A stretch of 64,000 bases of DNA, taken from the NCBI RefSeq assembly GCF_900142735.1, contig NZ_FRBY01000002.1, positions 620,001 to 684,000 of the forward strand, read 5' to 3'. A program made the position numbers and the translations under genes. The DNA comes from Flavobacterium saccharophilum (GTDB taxonomy: Bacteria > Bacteroidota > Bacteroidia > Flavobacteriales > Flavobacteriaceae). Positions 15,696-25,314 of the stretch are shown here, piece by piece; positions within the stretch are counted from its first letter, which is position 1, and each line of letters starts with the position of its first letter. The notes beneath the pieces were generated by a model. The model saw nothing but the letters and a program-made list of their open reading frames with translations. It did not search any database and was not told the DNA's origin.

Positions 15696-15721
15696 ACTAT
15701 TTTATTGTTTGGTGAATCTTG

Positions 15722-16438
15722 TTATTCAGTTACTTTGCTTTTAACAACTAATCTGAAACCTTCTCCATGAATGTTTAAGATTTCTACATCTTCATCAGCT
15801 TTTAAGTATTTTCTAAGTTTAGCGATGTAAACGTCCATACTTCTCGATGTAAAGTAGTTGTCATCTCTCCAGATTTTTGTTAATGCTAATTCTCTTGGCA
15901 TTAAATCATTTTCATGAAGAATTAACATTTTAAGCAATTCATTCTCTTTTGGAGATAATTTTATCGGCTCGTCATTTTCGAAAGTCAAAAATCTAAGTTT
16001 AGAATTTAAGTGGAATTTACCAATATTAAATTCAAATTGAACTTGCTCCGCTTTAGTATCAGCAGATTTTCTTTGAATAATAGCTTTGATTTTCATCAAT
16101 AAAACTTCTGAATCAAAAGGTTTATTCAAATAATCGTCAGCACCTGCTTTGTATCCTTTTAACACATCCTCTTTCATAGATTTTGCAGTTAAGAAGATAA
16201 TAGGCACTTCACTATTTTTTTCTCTAATTTCTTTGGCTAAAGTATAACCATCTTTATAAGGCATCATTACATCAAGAATGCATAAATCATACACATCTTT
16301 CTTGAATTTTTCGAAACCTTCCATACCGTTTTTAGCTAAAGTAACTTCAAAGTCATTTAACATTAGATAATCTTTAAGAACTGCCCCAAAATTAAGGTCA
16401 TCTTCTACTAAAAGTATTCTTTTGTTATTATTTTCCAT
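15722..16438 (-). CDS. rprY: OmpR-family response regulator (RprY-like)
   Basis: A 238-residue two-domain regulator. The receiver has acidic residues Asp13/Asp14, the phospho-acceptor Asp56 in CILDVMMP, Thr85 in FLTAKS and Lys106 in YLNKPF. The C-terminal winged helix (about 130-235) has the OmpR pattern LSPKENELLKMLILHEN and the recognition-helix region SRSMDVYIAKLRKYL. It pairs with the histidine kinase gene three bases upstream. By homology and order the pair matches Bacteroides RprX/RprY; target genes are unknown here. Confidence 0.9.
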   Translation of the reverse strand: MENNNKRILLVEDDLNFGAVLKDYLMLNDFEVTLAKNGMEGFEKFKKDVYDLCILDVMMPYKDGYTLAKEIREKNSEVPIIFLTAKSMKEDVLKGYKAGADDYLNKPFDSEVLLMKIKAIIQRKSADTKAEQVQFEFNIGKFHLNSKLRFLTFENDEPIKLSPKENELLKMLILHENDLMPRELALTKIWRDDNYFTSRSMDVYIAKLRKYLKADEDVEILNIHGEGFRLVVKSKVTE

Positions 16439-16441
16439 ATT

Positions 16442-18028
16442 TTAATTTATTAATGGTATTTTTATTATAAAGGTGCTACCTTTTCCTTTTTCGCTTTCAA
16501 CATATACTTGACCATTGTGATCTTCTACTATTCGTTTTACATACGCCAGACCTAAACCGTGCCCTTTAACATTATGTAAATCTCCCGTATGTTCTCTGTA
16601 AAATTTCTCAAAAACTCTCTTTTGAGCTATCTTACTCATACCAAGACCATTATCCTTTACTTTTATCAGAATCATATCTTTGATGTTTTCTGTAAAAATT
16701 TCGATTTCCGGAACATCCGGAGAATATTTAATGGCATTTTCTAAAATATTTACCAAAACATTGGTAAAATGTACTTCATTTACCAAACATGTTGTTCTTG
16801 AAGCATTAAAATGTTTTACAACAGTACCCTGTCTATCCTCAAGAATTAAATTTACATGTTCAATCGCATCATCAATAATATCATGAATTGCAGTTGGTTC
16901 TTTTGTAATATCTAATTCTCTTTTTTCTAATTTAGAGATACGTAAAACGTTTTCAACCTGAGCATGCATTCTTTTATTTTCATCCCTTATCATTTGTAGA
17001 TAACGGAATACTTTCTCTTTATCTTCAATAATTTTAGGATTTCTAATAGCGTCAAGTGCCAAATTTATAGTTGCAATTGGAGTCTTAAACTCATGCGTCA
17101 TATTATTTATAAAATCCGTTTTAATTTCAGATATATGTTTTTGACGCAACAATTGGTTTAATGCACTTGTGTAAGCAATTATTATAATAAGCGTAAATAC
17201 AATGGATAATATTGTAATACTCAATAACTCTGATAGCAAAAATTTCTTTTTATTAGGAAACGTGATATATAATTCATATTTACTATTTCCTTCATTATCA
17301 GTATATATTGGCACATGATAACTTGCGTCTTTATCATAATGAAATCCATCCGATTTCACTTTTGTCACTAAACCGCTGTTCAAAACACCAAACTCAAATT
17401 TGGTTTTTACTTCATATTCTAATAATTCCTTCTTTAAGAGCTTTTGAAGCTTATCTTTTGTTATTCTTCCTTCAATTGGCGTTAAGGAAGCAATATCCTT
17501 ATATTGAATTTGTTGCTGTACTTTATTTAAAATATCTAAGCTTCCTGATTTTTCGATTTTTAAATCCGGTATAATACTTTGTCCTAAAGGATTATTATCG
17601 ATACCATTGTTGTTATTATAAACCTCTGTTACACGTTTTGAACTAAAGTTTTTAAATCTTTCACTACTGAATTTCTTATTAAAAAGTGAACCACTTATAT
17701 CATAATCTTCAGAGGTTAAAGTATTAGAATAAACAATTGTCTTATTTGTTTTGGTATTTCTTTGCACATAAAGAACTTCCAGTAAATCTTCTTTCTTAGG
17801 GATTTTACCAGTACTGTCTTTTATACGATTGTATTTGTCATAAAAACTATATTCTTCCTGCTGCTCTAGTTTATCAGCAACATTACCAATTACCTGGGTA
17901 ACGTGGTATTTAAATTGTTCGTCATTATTTTTGAACGAAGAGTTGAACCAAAATACCTGAACCAGAATTATCCCAATAAGAGACAAACTCATAAGCAAAA
18001 CAAGTATTCTAAAAAATAATTTATTCAT
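16442..18028 (-). CDS. rprX: Sensor histidine kinase (RprX-like)
   Basis: A 528-residue membrane kinase. There is one transmembrane helix near residues 8-28 and a second near 266-290, with a periplasmic sensor domain of about 235 residues between them. The phospho-acceptor His312 lies in NNMTHEFKTPIATI. The ATPase domain has the N box NVLVNILENAIKYSP, the G1 box VKDNGLGM and the G2 box GHGLGLAYVKRIV. The partner regulator follows after three bases. CAAAATTA at 18034-18041 is a minus-strand TAATTTTG box ending only five bases before the ATG, so a leaderless transcript is possible. Confidence 0.92.
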   Translation of the reverse strand: MNKLFFRILVLLMSLSLIGIILVQVFWFNSSFKNNDEQFKYHVTQVIGNVADKLEQQEEYSFYDKYNRIKDSTGKIPKKEDLLEVLYVQRNTKTNKTIVYSNTLTSEDYDISGSLFNKKFSSERFKNFSSKRVTEVYNNNNGIDNNPLGQSIIPDLKIEKSGSLDILNKVQQQIQYKDIASLTPIEGRITKDKLQKLLKKELLEYEVKTKFEFGVLNSGLVTKVKSDGFHYDKDASYHVPIYTDNEGNSKYELYITFPNKKKFLLSELLSITILSIVFTLIIIIAYTSALNQLLRQKHISEIKTDFINNMTHEFKTPIATINLALDAIRNPKIIEDKEKVFRYLQMIRDENKRMHAQVENVLRISKLEKRELDITKEPTAIHDIIDDAIEHVNLILEDRQGTVVKHFNASRTTCLVNEVHFTNVLVNILENAIKYSPDVPEIEIFTENIKDMILIKVKDNGLGMSKIAQKRVFEKFYREHTGDLHNVKGHGLGLAYVKRIVEDHNGQVYVESEKGKGSTFIIKIPLIN

Positions 18029-18087
18029 CGAAACAAAATTAATATTTTAACAATATACTAAATAATACATTAACCAAATATTAACAT

Positions 18088-18684
18088 TTAAGACTGATTT
18101 TGTTTAATATCTAAAATTTTAAGAATTTTAACAACTTCTTCTTTAGCAATTTTAAGATTTACGTTATTAATAACAAAATTGCTTCTGGAAATTCGATCTT
18201 CATCCTTCCATTGCATCTTAATTCTGCTTAAAACTTGCGCCGGGGTGGTATTATCGCGTTTTAAGACTCTTTCAATTCTAATTTCTTCTGGTGCGGTTAC
18301 TGTTATAATATAATCACATTCTTTATACCTCCCGCTTTCAAATAATATAGCAGCTTCATAAATTATGTAATCGTAATTTTTATGCTGCAATAACCATACC
18401 TCAAAATCCTTTTTTACGGCTGGATGTACTATTGCATTTAATTTAGCTAACTTTTCCTTGTCATTAAATACAATCTCGGCTAGTTTTGCTCTGTTTAAGA
18501 CATCATTTTCAAAAACACTTTCTCCAAATACATCTTTTACTTCTTTTATAACATGATCCAGCTGCATTACTACTCTTGCACCATCATCGGCTATATATAC
18601 AGGAACTCCCAATTCTGCAAAATAATTAGCAATGGTTGTTTTTCCACTACCAATGCCTCCTGTTAAACCAATAACCTTTGTCAT
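18088..18684 (-). CDS. coaE: Dephospho-CoA kinase
   Basis: A 198-residue P-loop kinase for the last step of CoA synthesis. GLTGGIGSGKTTIA holds the Walker A motif at residues 6-19; ADDGARVVM, the IVHPAVKKDF segment and the EAAILFESG motif follow in the expected order. It starts one base after the glycosyltransferase gene ends, so the two are surely co-transcribed. CoaBC for earlier CoA steps lies about 5 kb further along on the same strand, in a different unit. Confidence 0.95.
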   Translation of the reverse strand: MTKVIGLTGGIGSGKTTIANYFAELGVPVYIADDGARVVMQLDHVIKEVKDVFGESVFENDVLNRAKLAEIVFNDKEKLAKLNAIVHPAVKKDFEVWLLQHKNYDYIIYEAAILFESGRYKECDYIITVTAPEEIRIERVLKRDNTTPAQVLSRIKMQWKDEDRISRSNFVINNVNLKIAKEEVVKILKILDIKQNQS

Positions 18685-18685
18685 A

Positions 18686-19684
18686 TTATACTTTAAAAAA
18701 CATACGAGGAAAAGCTTCTTGTGGTTTTTTCTTTAGAAGAATGATTTTTACAAATGATTTTAAAAACCCTGTTCCATACCCATAGAATTGTTTCCAAACT
18801 GCAATTAGTGACAAGTATCCTATCTTAATACTTTTATTTTGATAACTTGCTGTAAGAAAAATTACAACGAAATATACGAAATATAATTGTAATAAAATAT
18901 CAATATTGAAAATTAACAGTAAAAAAGCTAATAATAGCCCTAGTATAAAAACAGTAGGAAAGAAAAAAGTAATCTTATTGTGCTCTGGATACCAACTATT
19001 TAATATTGGTCTTGCGATTCCAAATTTATGCACCTGAATAGAGAATTTCTCCCAATCAATTCTGCGTTTGTGATAAACATATGCTTCAGAAAACAATCTA
19101 GTTTCAAAACCTAAATTCCATAATCGAATTGACAAATCGGGATCTTCGCCCGGGTGAATATTACCAAATCCTTTTGATGCTTCAAAAGCTTTTTTAGAAA
19201 TTCCCATATTGAAACTTCTTGGTTGAAACTTATTAATTTTTTCTGAACCACCACGTATTCCGCCAGTTGTCAAAAATGAAGTCATTGCAAAATTGATCGC
19301 TTTCTGTATATCAGAAAAACTATCTAATGCTTTATCAGGTCCACCAAAACAATCCACATATCCTTCATTTAATGCTTTACGCACTTCTGTTAAATAATTA
19401 GGAGGAATAATACAATCTGAATCAAAGATGATAAAATAATCTCCTCTCGCCTTTTGCATTCCGAAATTTCTCGAATCTCCCGGTCCTGAATTCTCTTTAA
19501 AATAATAAGATATATTCAGTTTTCCCTGATAGGTCATTACAACATCTTTACATGGAATCGACGAACCGTCTTCAACAAGAACAATTTCAAAAGGTTCATT
19601 ATAATCAGATTTTGAGAGACTTTCTAAAAGTTCATCAACTTCATCTGGACGATTATACACGGGTATAATTAAAGAAAAAATCAT
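18686..19684 (-). CDS. Glycosyltransferase family 2, membrane-anchored
   Basis: A 332-residue protein. The GT-A domain (about 1-230) starts FSLIIPVYNRPDEVDELL and has the VEDGSS nucleotide-binding motif, NSGPGDSRNFG and the metal-binding region IIFDSDCII. The acceptor-side motif GEDPDLSIRLWNLG follows. Residues 240-290 form two hydrophobic helices (FFFPTVFILGLLLAFLLLIF and following) that anchor it to the inner membrane. The sugar and acceptor are unknown; a cell-surface glycan role is likely. It is in an operon with coaE. Confidence 0.9.
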   Translation of the reverse strand: MIFSLIIPVYNRPDEVDELLESLSKSDYNEPFEIVLVEDGSSIPCKDVVMTYQGKLNISYYFKENSGPGDSRNFGMQKARGDYFIIFDSDCIIPPNYLTEVRKALNEGYVDCFGGPDKALDSFSDIQKAINFAMTSFLTTGGIRGGSEKINKFQPRSFNMGISKKAFEASKGFGNIHPGEDPDLSIRLWNLGFETRLFSEAYVYHKRRIDWEKFSIQVHKFGIARPILNSWYPEHNKITFFFPTVFILGLLLAFLLLIFNIDILLQLYFVYFVVIFLTASYQNKSIKIGYLSLIAVWKQFYGYGTGFLKSFVKIILLKKKPQEAFPRMFFKV

Positions 19685-19756
19685 AATGCGATGTGCGGTA
19701 TTAAAGTGGCAATTTTTTTAATTTCAAAATTTTAACAAAGATATGTTATATTCATA

Positions 19757-19789
19757 AAAAAACCACCAACTTTAGGTTGATGGTTTTTT
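19757..19789 (-). terminator. Terminator of fabV
   Basis: AAAAAACCACCAAC (19757-19770) pairs with GTTGATGGTTTTTT (19776-19789) with one wobble pair and a 5-nt loop. It sits 20 bases after the fabV stop and has T runs on both strands. Confidence 0.85.
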
Positions 19790-19808
19790 ATTTATAGTAA
19801 GTAAACTA

Positions 19809-20999
19809 TTATTTGATGCTTTCAATATTTACAACTTCATTTGCTTCAGCTTTATAATCAACTCCTGCAAATTCAAATCCAAATAAGTTTAAGAAATCAT
19901 TTCTATATCCTGCTAAATCTCCAATAGCTGGCAATGTTTCAGTTGTAGCTTCTTCCCAAAGTTTCGCCACTTTTGCCTGAACATCATCACGCATTTCCCA
20001 ATCATCAATTCTAATTCTGCCTTTTTCATCAACAGGAACAGGTGATCCAGTATATAATCTATCTTGAAACAAACGTTGAATTTGCTCAATACAACCTTCA
20101 TGTATTCCCTCTTCTTTCATAATTTTATATAAAAGAGAAATGTACAATGGAATTACCGGAATTGCAGAACTAGCCTGAGTTACCAAAGCTTTATTTACAG
20201 AAACATAAGCTTGTCCTCCAATTGATTTTAAACTATCTGTAATAGAGAAGGCTGTAGCCTCTAAATGATCTTTCGCACGCCCGATTGTACCTTTACGATA
20301 AACCGCTTCAGTTAGTGATGGCCCGATATAAGAATAAGCAACTGTTGTAGCACCTGGAGCCAATAAATTTTCGTCTTTTAAAGCATCCATCCACATAGCC
20401 CAATCTTCACCGCCCATTACAGCAACTGTATTTTCAATATCTTCTTCATTCGCCGGAGCAATAGAAACTTCAGTTACATTCCCAGTATGAAAATCTACCG
20501 TCTTATTTGTAAAAGTTTGTCCAATTGGCTTTAAAGTCGAGCGATGTAATACACCTGTGTTAGGGTTTGTTCGTACTGGTGAAGCCAAACTGTAAATAAC
20601 CAAATCTACCTGACCTAAATCAGCTTTAATTAAATCTAATGTTTGTCTTTTTATTTCGTTTGAAAAAGCATCACCATTAATACTTTTTGCATATAGACCT
20701 GCTTTATGAGCTTCAGCTTCAAACGCTGCAGAATTATACCATCCTGGAGAAGCTGTTTTTCCTTCAACTGGTGGCTTTTCAAAAAACACTCCAATTGTAG
20801 CTGCATCAGAACCAAAGGCACTTGTAATTCTTGAAGCCAATCCGAAACCGGTTGAAGCACCAATAACTAATACCTTTTTAGCACCAGCAATTGCTCCTTT
20901 TGATTTTATATACTCAATTTGATTTTTAACATTTTGCTCGGCTCCTTTTGGGTGGGCTGTCAAGCAAATAAAGCCTCTCATTCTAGGTTCTATAATCAT
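19809..20999 (-). CDS. fabV: Trans-2-enoyl-ACP/CoA reductase FabV
   Basis: A 396-residue NADH-dependent reductase of the FabV/Ter family. It starts with MIIEPRMRGFICLTAHPKG, carries the cofactor motif VIGASTGFGLASRI (residues 45-58), the conserved SLASPVRT segment, and the family's Tyr-x8-Lys catalytic pair in YRKGTIGRAK. It reduces the trans-2 double bond of enoyl-ACP (last step of each fatty acid elongation cycle) or of enoyl-CoA. FabV enzymes are typically triclosan-tolerant. A promoter-like box (21089-21096) overlaps the 3' end of recN, so it may be transcribed separately. Confidence 0.95.
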   Translation of the reverse strand: MIIEPRMRGFICLTAHPKGAEQNVKNQIEYIKSKGAIAGAKKVLVIGASTGFGLASRITSAFGSDAATIGVFFEKPPVEGKTASPGWYNSAAFEAEAHKAGLYAKSINGDAFSNEIKRQTLDLIKADLGQVDLVIYSLASPVRTNPNTGVLHRSTLKPIGQTFTNKTVDFHTGNVTEVSIAPANEEDIENTVAVMGGEDWAMWMDALKDENLLAPGATTVAYSYIGPSLTEAVYRKGTIGRAKDHLEATAFSITDSLKSIGGQAYVSVNKALVTQASSAIPVIPLYISLLYKIMKEEGIHEGCIEQIQRLFQDRLYTGSPVPVDEKGRIRIDDWEMRDDVQAKVAKLWEEATTETLPAIGDLAGYRNDFLNLFGFEFAGVDYKAEANEVVNIESIK

Positions 21000-21088
21000 A
21001 TTTTTATTGTTTATTCGTTCATTCGCTACTCATTAAAGTGAGGTAAATGATTCGCTTATTTACGTTTAGTGAATTAGTTTTAAGATGA

Positions 21089-21115
21089 CAAATATAAAGT
21101 ATTTCTTTAGTTCAA
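21089..21115 (-). promoter_or_regulatory. Candidate promoter of fabV
   Basis: On the minus strand TATATTTG (21096-21089) is an exact -7 match, with a -33 TTG at 21115-21113 and a 16-base spacer. It overlaps the last codons of recN and lies 90 bases before the fabV start. Confidence 0.45.
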
Positions 21116-22759
21116 CAAGGCTTTGGCATGATTTAAAGCCGAATCTGAGACAACTGCTCCCGATAACATCTGAGCAATTTCGATAACTCTTTCGTCCTGA
21201 GACAGAAGCTTTAATTCAGATTGTGTATCATCATCAACGGTTGACTTAAATACTTTGAAGTGTGAATCACCTTTTGCCGCTATTTGAGGTAAATGCGTAA
21301 TGGCAAAAATCTGCATATTCCTGCTCATTTCTTTCATGATTTCCCCCATTCTGATGGCAATTTCTCCCGATACTCCTGTATCAATTTCGTCAAAAATTAA
21401 AGTTGGTAATTTTGAATATTGAGCTAAAATCGCTTTAACAGCCAACATAATACGTGACATCTCTCCTCCTGAAGCTACTTTCTTCAGTAAACCGAAATCG
21501 GTTCCTTTATTTGCTGAGAACAAAAATTGCAATTCGTCTTTTCCATTTTGGAAATAGGTTTCTGATGGCAAAAGCTCAATATTAAAACGAACATTTGGCA
21601 TCCCTAAAGTTTCTAAAATCGAAATTAATTTACTTGATAAAACCGGAATTGCATTTGCTCTGTTTTGATGAATTAAAGCTGAAAAAGCATCCAATTCTTC
21701 TACTTTTTGCGCTATTGAATTGGTCAATAAAGCGATTTCTTCTTCTATATTTCCTAATTCAATAACAGCGTTTTCCAAATTGGTCTGAATTTGAAGTAAT
21801 TCATCAACAGAAATCACCTGATGTTTTTTCTGCAAATTATAAATCAATTGCAATTTCTGATTTGTAAGCTCCAGTTTTTCAGGATCATTTAATAATTTCT
21901 CAGAAACATTCTGCATCTCTCTTGAAACATCATCAAATTCAATTGCTACACTTGCCACCCTTTCAAATAAATTTTGATATTCTACAGAAAATGGAGCTAT
22001 TTTTTGAAGTGATGCTTTTATTTCATTTAAGTTATGAAAAACACCAAATTGCTCTTCATTTGCAATAACCAAAGACTTATCTATTGCTTCTTTTATAACT
22101 TCAACGTTATTTAGTTTTTCAAATTCAGCTTCGAGCTCTTCTTGCTCACCCGCTTTTAATTTAGCAGCAATTAATTCGTTCAGTAAAAAAGTATTGTATT
22201 CCTGCTCTTTTCCTGAATCACTTTGCTTTTTCAACAAAGCATTCAATTTTGTTTTATCTGACTTGTACCCTTTCAATAACTCTTGGTACGATGTAATCAC
22301 ATCAAAATTATCTGCAATAGCATCAATTATTTTAAACTGAACTGTTTCATCTGATAACTCCTGAGTTTGCTGTTGCGAATGAATATCAATCAAAAACAAA
22401 CTCAAATCCTGCAATTCCTGAAGATTTACAGGGCTATCATTGATAAAAGCACGAGATTTTCCTGAAGGCAAAATTTCACGTCTTATAATAGTGTCATCTT
22501 CATAATCAAGATCATTTGCTTCAAAAAATTCTTTTAAATTATATTTAGAAATTTCAAACTGTGCCTCTATAATACATTTCTCCTCTTTATTTTTTAAAGA
22601 AGTTAAATCGGCTCTTTTTCCCAAAACCAATCCCAAAGCACCCAAAATAATAGATTTTCCGGCACCGGTTTCACCTGTAATTATAGAAAAGCCTTTTGAA
22701 AAATCTATTGATAATTTTTCAATCAGAGCATAGTTTTTAATTGACAGTGAAGTAATCAT
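21107..22759 (-). CDS. recN: DNA repair protein RecN
   Basis: A 550-residue SMC-like ATPase for double-strand-break repair. The N-terminal half-ATPase has the Walker A GETGAGKSIILGAL near residue 30; a long coiled coil (about 150-360) follows. The C-terminal half has the ABC signature GGEMSRIMLAVKAIL and the Walker B LIFDEIDTGVSG with a D-loop. Length and order are typical. It is the last gene of the run bamD-rpoZ-coaBC-DUF4835-recN, 53 bases after the DUF4835 gene. Confidence 0.96.
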   Translation of the reverse strand: MITSLSIKNYALIEKLSIDFSKGFSIITGETGAGKSIILGALGLVLGKRADLTSLKNKEEKCIIEAQFEISKYNLKEFFEANDLDYEDDTIIRREILPSGKSRAFINDSPVNLQELQDLSLFLIDIHSQQQTQELSDETVQFKIIDAIADNFDVITSYQELLKGYKSDKTKLNALLKKQSDSGKEQEYNTFLLNELIAAKLKAGEQEELEAEFEKLNNVEVIKEAIDKSLVIANEEQFGVFHNLNEIKASLQKIAPFSVEYQNLFERVASVAIEFDDVSREMQNVSEKLLNDPEKLELTNQKLQLIYNLQKKHQVISVDELLQIQTNLENAVIELGNIEEEIALLTNSIAQKVEELDAFSALIHQNRANAIPVLSSKLISILETLGMPNVRFNIELLPSETYFQNGKDELQFLFSANKGTDFGLLKKVASGGEMSRIMLAVKAILAQYSKLPTLIFDEIDTGVSGEIAIRMGEIMKEMSRNMQIFAITHLPQIAAKGDSHFKVFKSTVDDDTQSELKLLSQDERVIEIAQMLSGAVVSDSALNHAKALLN

Positions 22760-22812
22760 AGGATAAAAATGTAAATTATAAAAGTTTATGAAATAGTAAA
22801 ATCGAAAATCAT

Positions 22813-23697
22813 TTAATACTTAATTTGCGACCATTTAGTAGAATTAAGAGGCGATACTTTATTCAAGACATCAGACAAATCAGTTACTGTGATACTTGGA
22901 CCACCTGAAAAGATAGAAACAATCTCATCCGATTTTGCATCAAAAAACACTCGGGTTAAAAAAGCATTTGGTTTAACCGAATTGAATTTCCCAATAAGTA
23001 ATATTGAAGATTTAATTCTTTCTTTAGCACCTTTTAAATCGTCGCTCATTTTATCCAAACCACTATGATATAAAAAAGTAACCTGACGCAAATCACTATA
23101 CATTGGCGAAATCATATCTGTTATTAAATAATAACGATTCTGAATTCCATCAGCTTGACTCCAACCCTTATATCCGCCTTGTTGCGCAACATTTGCAATG
23201 TTTTGGGCCGTTTCAAGATATTGATTTCCAGCTCCCATTTGAAACGAATCTGCATCCATACCTAAAATTAAATAACTATAAAAAGAAACGACAGATACTA
23301 AATTTGACTCGAAAGTGGTAGGATTAAACAACAATGGTTCATATTCTGTGTAACGAAAACTGAAATCCTTGTCGTTAAAATTGAATATAGGGGAAGAGTA
23401 CGTTGAATTAAAAATTAATCTGGATGATTGTACCTGTATTGTTCCGGAAAACTGATCAGAATTATTTGATGATAACGTGATGTACATTGAACAATTGATA
23501 CGTTCATTTTGTTTTAACAATGATCCTGTCCAATCTGTTTTGTTTACAAACTCAGACAAGGATGTCTGGAGCGTTTTAAATACCTGCTGATTAGGATTTG
23601 GCAGCCTTTCGGTATTAATAGTTACGGTACAATTTAGCTGTTGCGCTTGTGTAAAGCCAAAAATTAAAAATACTAAAAGAGTAACTATTTTTTTCAT
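22813..23697 (-). CDS. DUF4835 family protein (possible type IX secretion factor)
   Basis: A 294-residue exported protein. Residues 1-18 are a signal peptide ending FTQAQ. The mature part has a strand-rich N-terminal domain beginning LNCTVTINTERLPNPNQQVFKTL, then a helical region (QMGAGNQYLETAQNIAN, DLKGAKERIKSSILLIGKFN). This is the DUF4835 pattern conserved in Bacteroidota. I recall family members being labelled PorD of the type IX secretion system, but cannot check this here. It lies between coaBC and recN in a housekeeping operon, which says little about its job. Confidence 0.75.
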   Translation of the reverse strand: MKKIVTLLVFLIFGFTQAQQLNCTVTINTERLPNPNQQVFKTLQTSLSEFVNKTDWTGSLLKQNERINCSMYITLSSNNSDQFSGTIQVQSSRLIFNSTYSSPIFNFNDKDFSFRYTEYEPLLFNPTTFESNLVSVVSFYSYLILGMDADSFQMGAGNQYLETAQNIANVAQQGGYKGWSQADGIQNRYYLITDMISPMYSDLRQVTFLYHSGLDKMSDDLKGAKERIKSSILLIGKFNSVKPNAFLTRVFFDAKSDEIVSIFSGGPSITVTDLSDVLNKVSPLNSTKWSQIKY

Positions 23698-23764
23698 AGA
23701 AAAATACTATTTGCCTTGGCGTAAATATAAAAATACTGATACTTATTATGAGATCTTAAAACAA

Positions 23765-24979
23765 TTATGACTTTGCAAAATGCGAAATCACCTTATTTAA
23801 AATATCAATTGCAACTGATTCTTTTGATTTTAATTCCATTGGCTCAATTTTAAAATCCTTATCAATAAAAGTAACTTTATTGGTTTCTTTTTTAAAACCT
23901 GCCCCTTCATCCTGTAAGGAATTAAGAACAATCAAATCTAAGTTTTTTTTCTGAATTTTCAGCTTAGCATTTTCAATTTCATTTTCAGTTTCCAAAGCAA
24001 ATCCAATTAAAAACTGATCTTTTTTAATTACTCCCAATGATGCTAAAATGTCTTTCGTTTTTTCCAGCTCAATCGAGAAATCATCTGCAGCTTTTTTAAT
24101 TTTCTGAGAAGCAACAACTTTAGGCTTATAATCTGCAACTGCTGCTGCCGCAATAGCAACATCAACCTGATTATAATAAATATGGCATGCGTCGTACATT
24201 TCCTGGGCCGAAACCACATTTATAACTTCAACCAAATTATTTTTTGCTTTAAAATGGGTTGGACCCGCAACTAAAATTACTTGCGCACCTAATTTCGCTG
24301 CTTCATTAGCAATATCAAAACCCATTTTCCCTGAGGAATGGTTTCCAATAAAACGCACAGGATCTATCGCTTCGTATGTTGGTCCAGCCGTAATAAGTAT
24401 TTTTTTCCCTTTAAGCGGCAATTTACTTTCTAAATCGGCTTCAAGAAAAGCAATAATATTTTCGGGTTCAGCCATTCTTCCTTCTCCTGACAAACCGCTG
24501 GCAAGCTCACCACTTTCTGCAGGAATCATTACATTTCCAAACTGTTTCAAGGCAGCAAAACTAGATAAAGTTGAAGGATGTTTATACATATCCAAATCCA
24601 TTGCCGGAGCAAAATAGACAGGACATTTAGCCGATAAATAAGTTGCAATAAGAAGATTATTACAGTTTCCTGTAGCCATCTTAGATAAAGTATTAGCCGT
24701 TGCCGGAGCAATTAACATTAAATCAGCCCAAAGACCTAATTCAACATGATTGTTCCAAACTGCATCTTCATCATCCTGATTAAAAAAAGTAGAGTGAACA
24801 GGATTTTTTGATAACGTAGATAACGTAAGTGGAGTTACAAAATCCTTAGAAGCAGGTGTCATTATCACTTGGACATGTGCACCTGCTTTTATAAAGAGTC
24901 GTACTAATGATGCTGTTTTATAGGCTGCAATTCCACCAGAAACTCCCAGTAAAATTTTCTTCCCGTTTAAAACTGACAT
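23765..24979 (-). CDS. coaBC: Bifunctional phosphopantothenoylcysteine decarboxylase/synthetase
   Basis: A 404-residue fusion for CoA synthesis. The N-terminal CoaC flavoprotein (about 1-180) has ILLGVSGGIAAYK, the catalytic His in NNHVELG and the APATANTLSKMATG segment. The C-terminal CoaB domain starts near residue 192 with KILITAGPTYEAIDPVRF and HSSGKMGFD, then continues with AAAVADYKPK and LIGFALETE. The two activities make 4'-phosphopantetheine from phosphopantothenate and cysteine. It follows rpoZ after nine bases. Confidence 0.96.
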   Translation of the reverse strand: MSVLNGKKILLGVSGGIAAYKTASLVRLFIKAGAHVQVIMTPASKDFVTPLTLSTLSKNPVHSTFFNQDDEDAVWNNHVELGLWADLMLIAPATANTLSKMATGNCNNLLIATYLSAKCPVYFAPAMDLDMYKHPSTLSSFAALKQFGNVMIPAESGELASGLSGEGRMAEPENIIAFLEADLESKLPLKGKKILITAGPTYEAIDPVRFIGNHSSGKMGFDIANEAAKLGAQVILVAGPTHFKAKNNLVEVINVVSAQEMYDACHIYYNQVDVAIAAAAVADYKPKVVASQKIKKAADDFSIELEKTKDILASLGVIKKDQFLIGFALETENEIENAKLKIQKKNLDLIVLNSLQDEGAGFKKETNKVTFIDKDFKIEPMELKSKESVAIDILNKVISHFAKS

Positions 24980-24988
24980 TATACTATA

Positions 24989-25306
24989 TTATTTGTTTGA
25001 ACCTCTGTGGTAAGTTTTTCCGTCTAACCATTCCTGAACAGCTAAAGCGTGTGGTTTTGGTAATTTTTCGTAAAATTTAGAAACTTCAATTTGTTCTTTA
25101 TTTTCAAAAACTTCTTCAAGACTGTCATTATAAGTAGCAAACTCTTCTAATTTCTCAGTTAATTCTTTTTTGATTTCAGAATTAATTTGATTTGCTCTTT
25201 TAGCCATAATGGTAATTGCTTCATACACATTTCCTGTTGGCTCTTCAATAACAGTTTTATTATATGTTATTGTATTTACAGGAGCATTCGTCTTTTTTAA
25301 ATCCAT
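24989..25306 (-). CDS. rpoZ: RNA polymerase omega subunit (Bacteroidota type)
   Basis: A 105-residue protein with the omega core YEAITIMAKRANQINSEIKKEL, followed by a Bacteroidota-style acidic and helical extension ending in LPKPHALAVQEWLDG. It assembles with the beta-prime subunit of RNA polymerase. The position between bamD (8-base gap) and coaBC (9-base gap) is the order usual in this phylum and strengthens the call. Confidence 0.9.
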   Translation of the reverse strand: MDLKKTNAPVNTITYNKTVIEEPTGNVYEAITIMAKRANQINSEIKKELTEKLEEFATYNDSLEEVFENKEQIEVSKFYEKLPKPHALAVQEWLDGKTYHRGSNK

Positions 25307-25314
25307 GACTTTAT

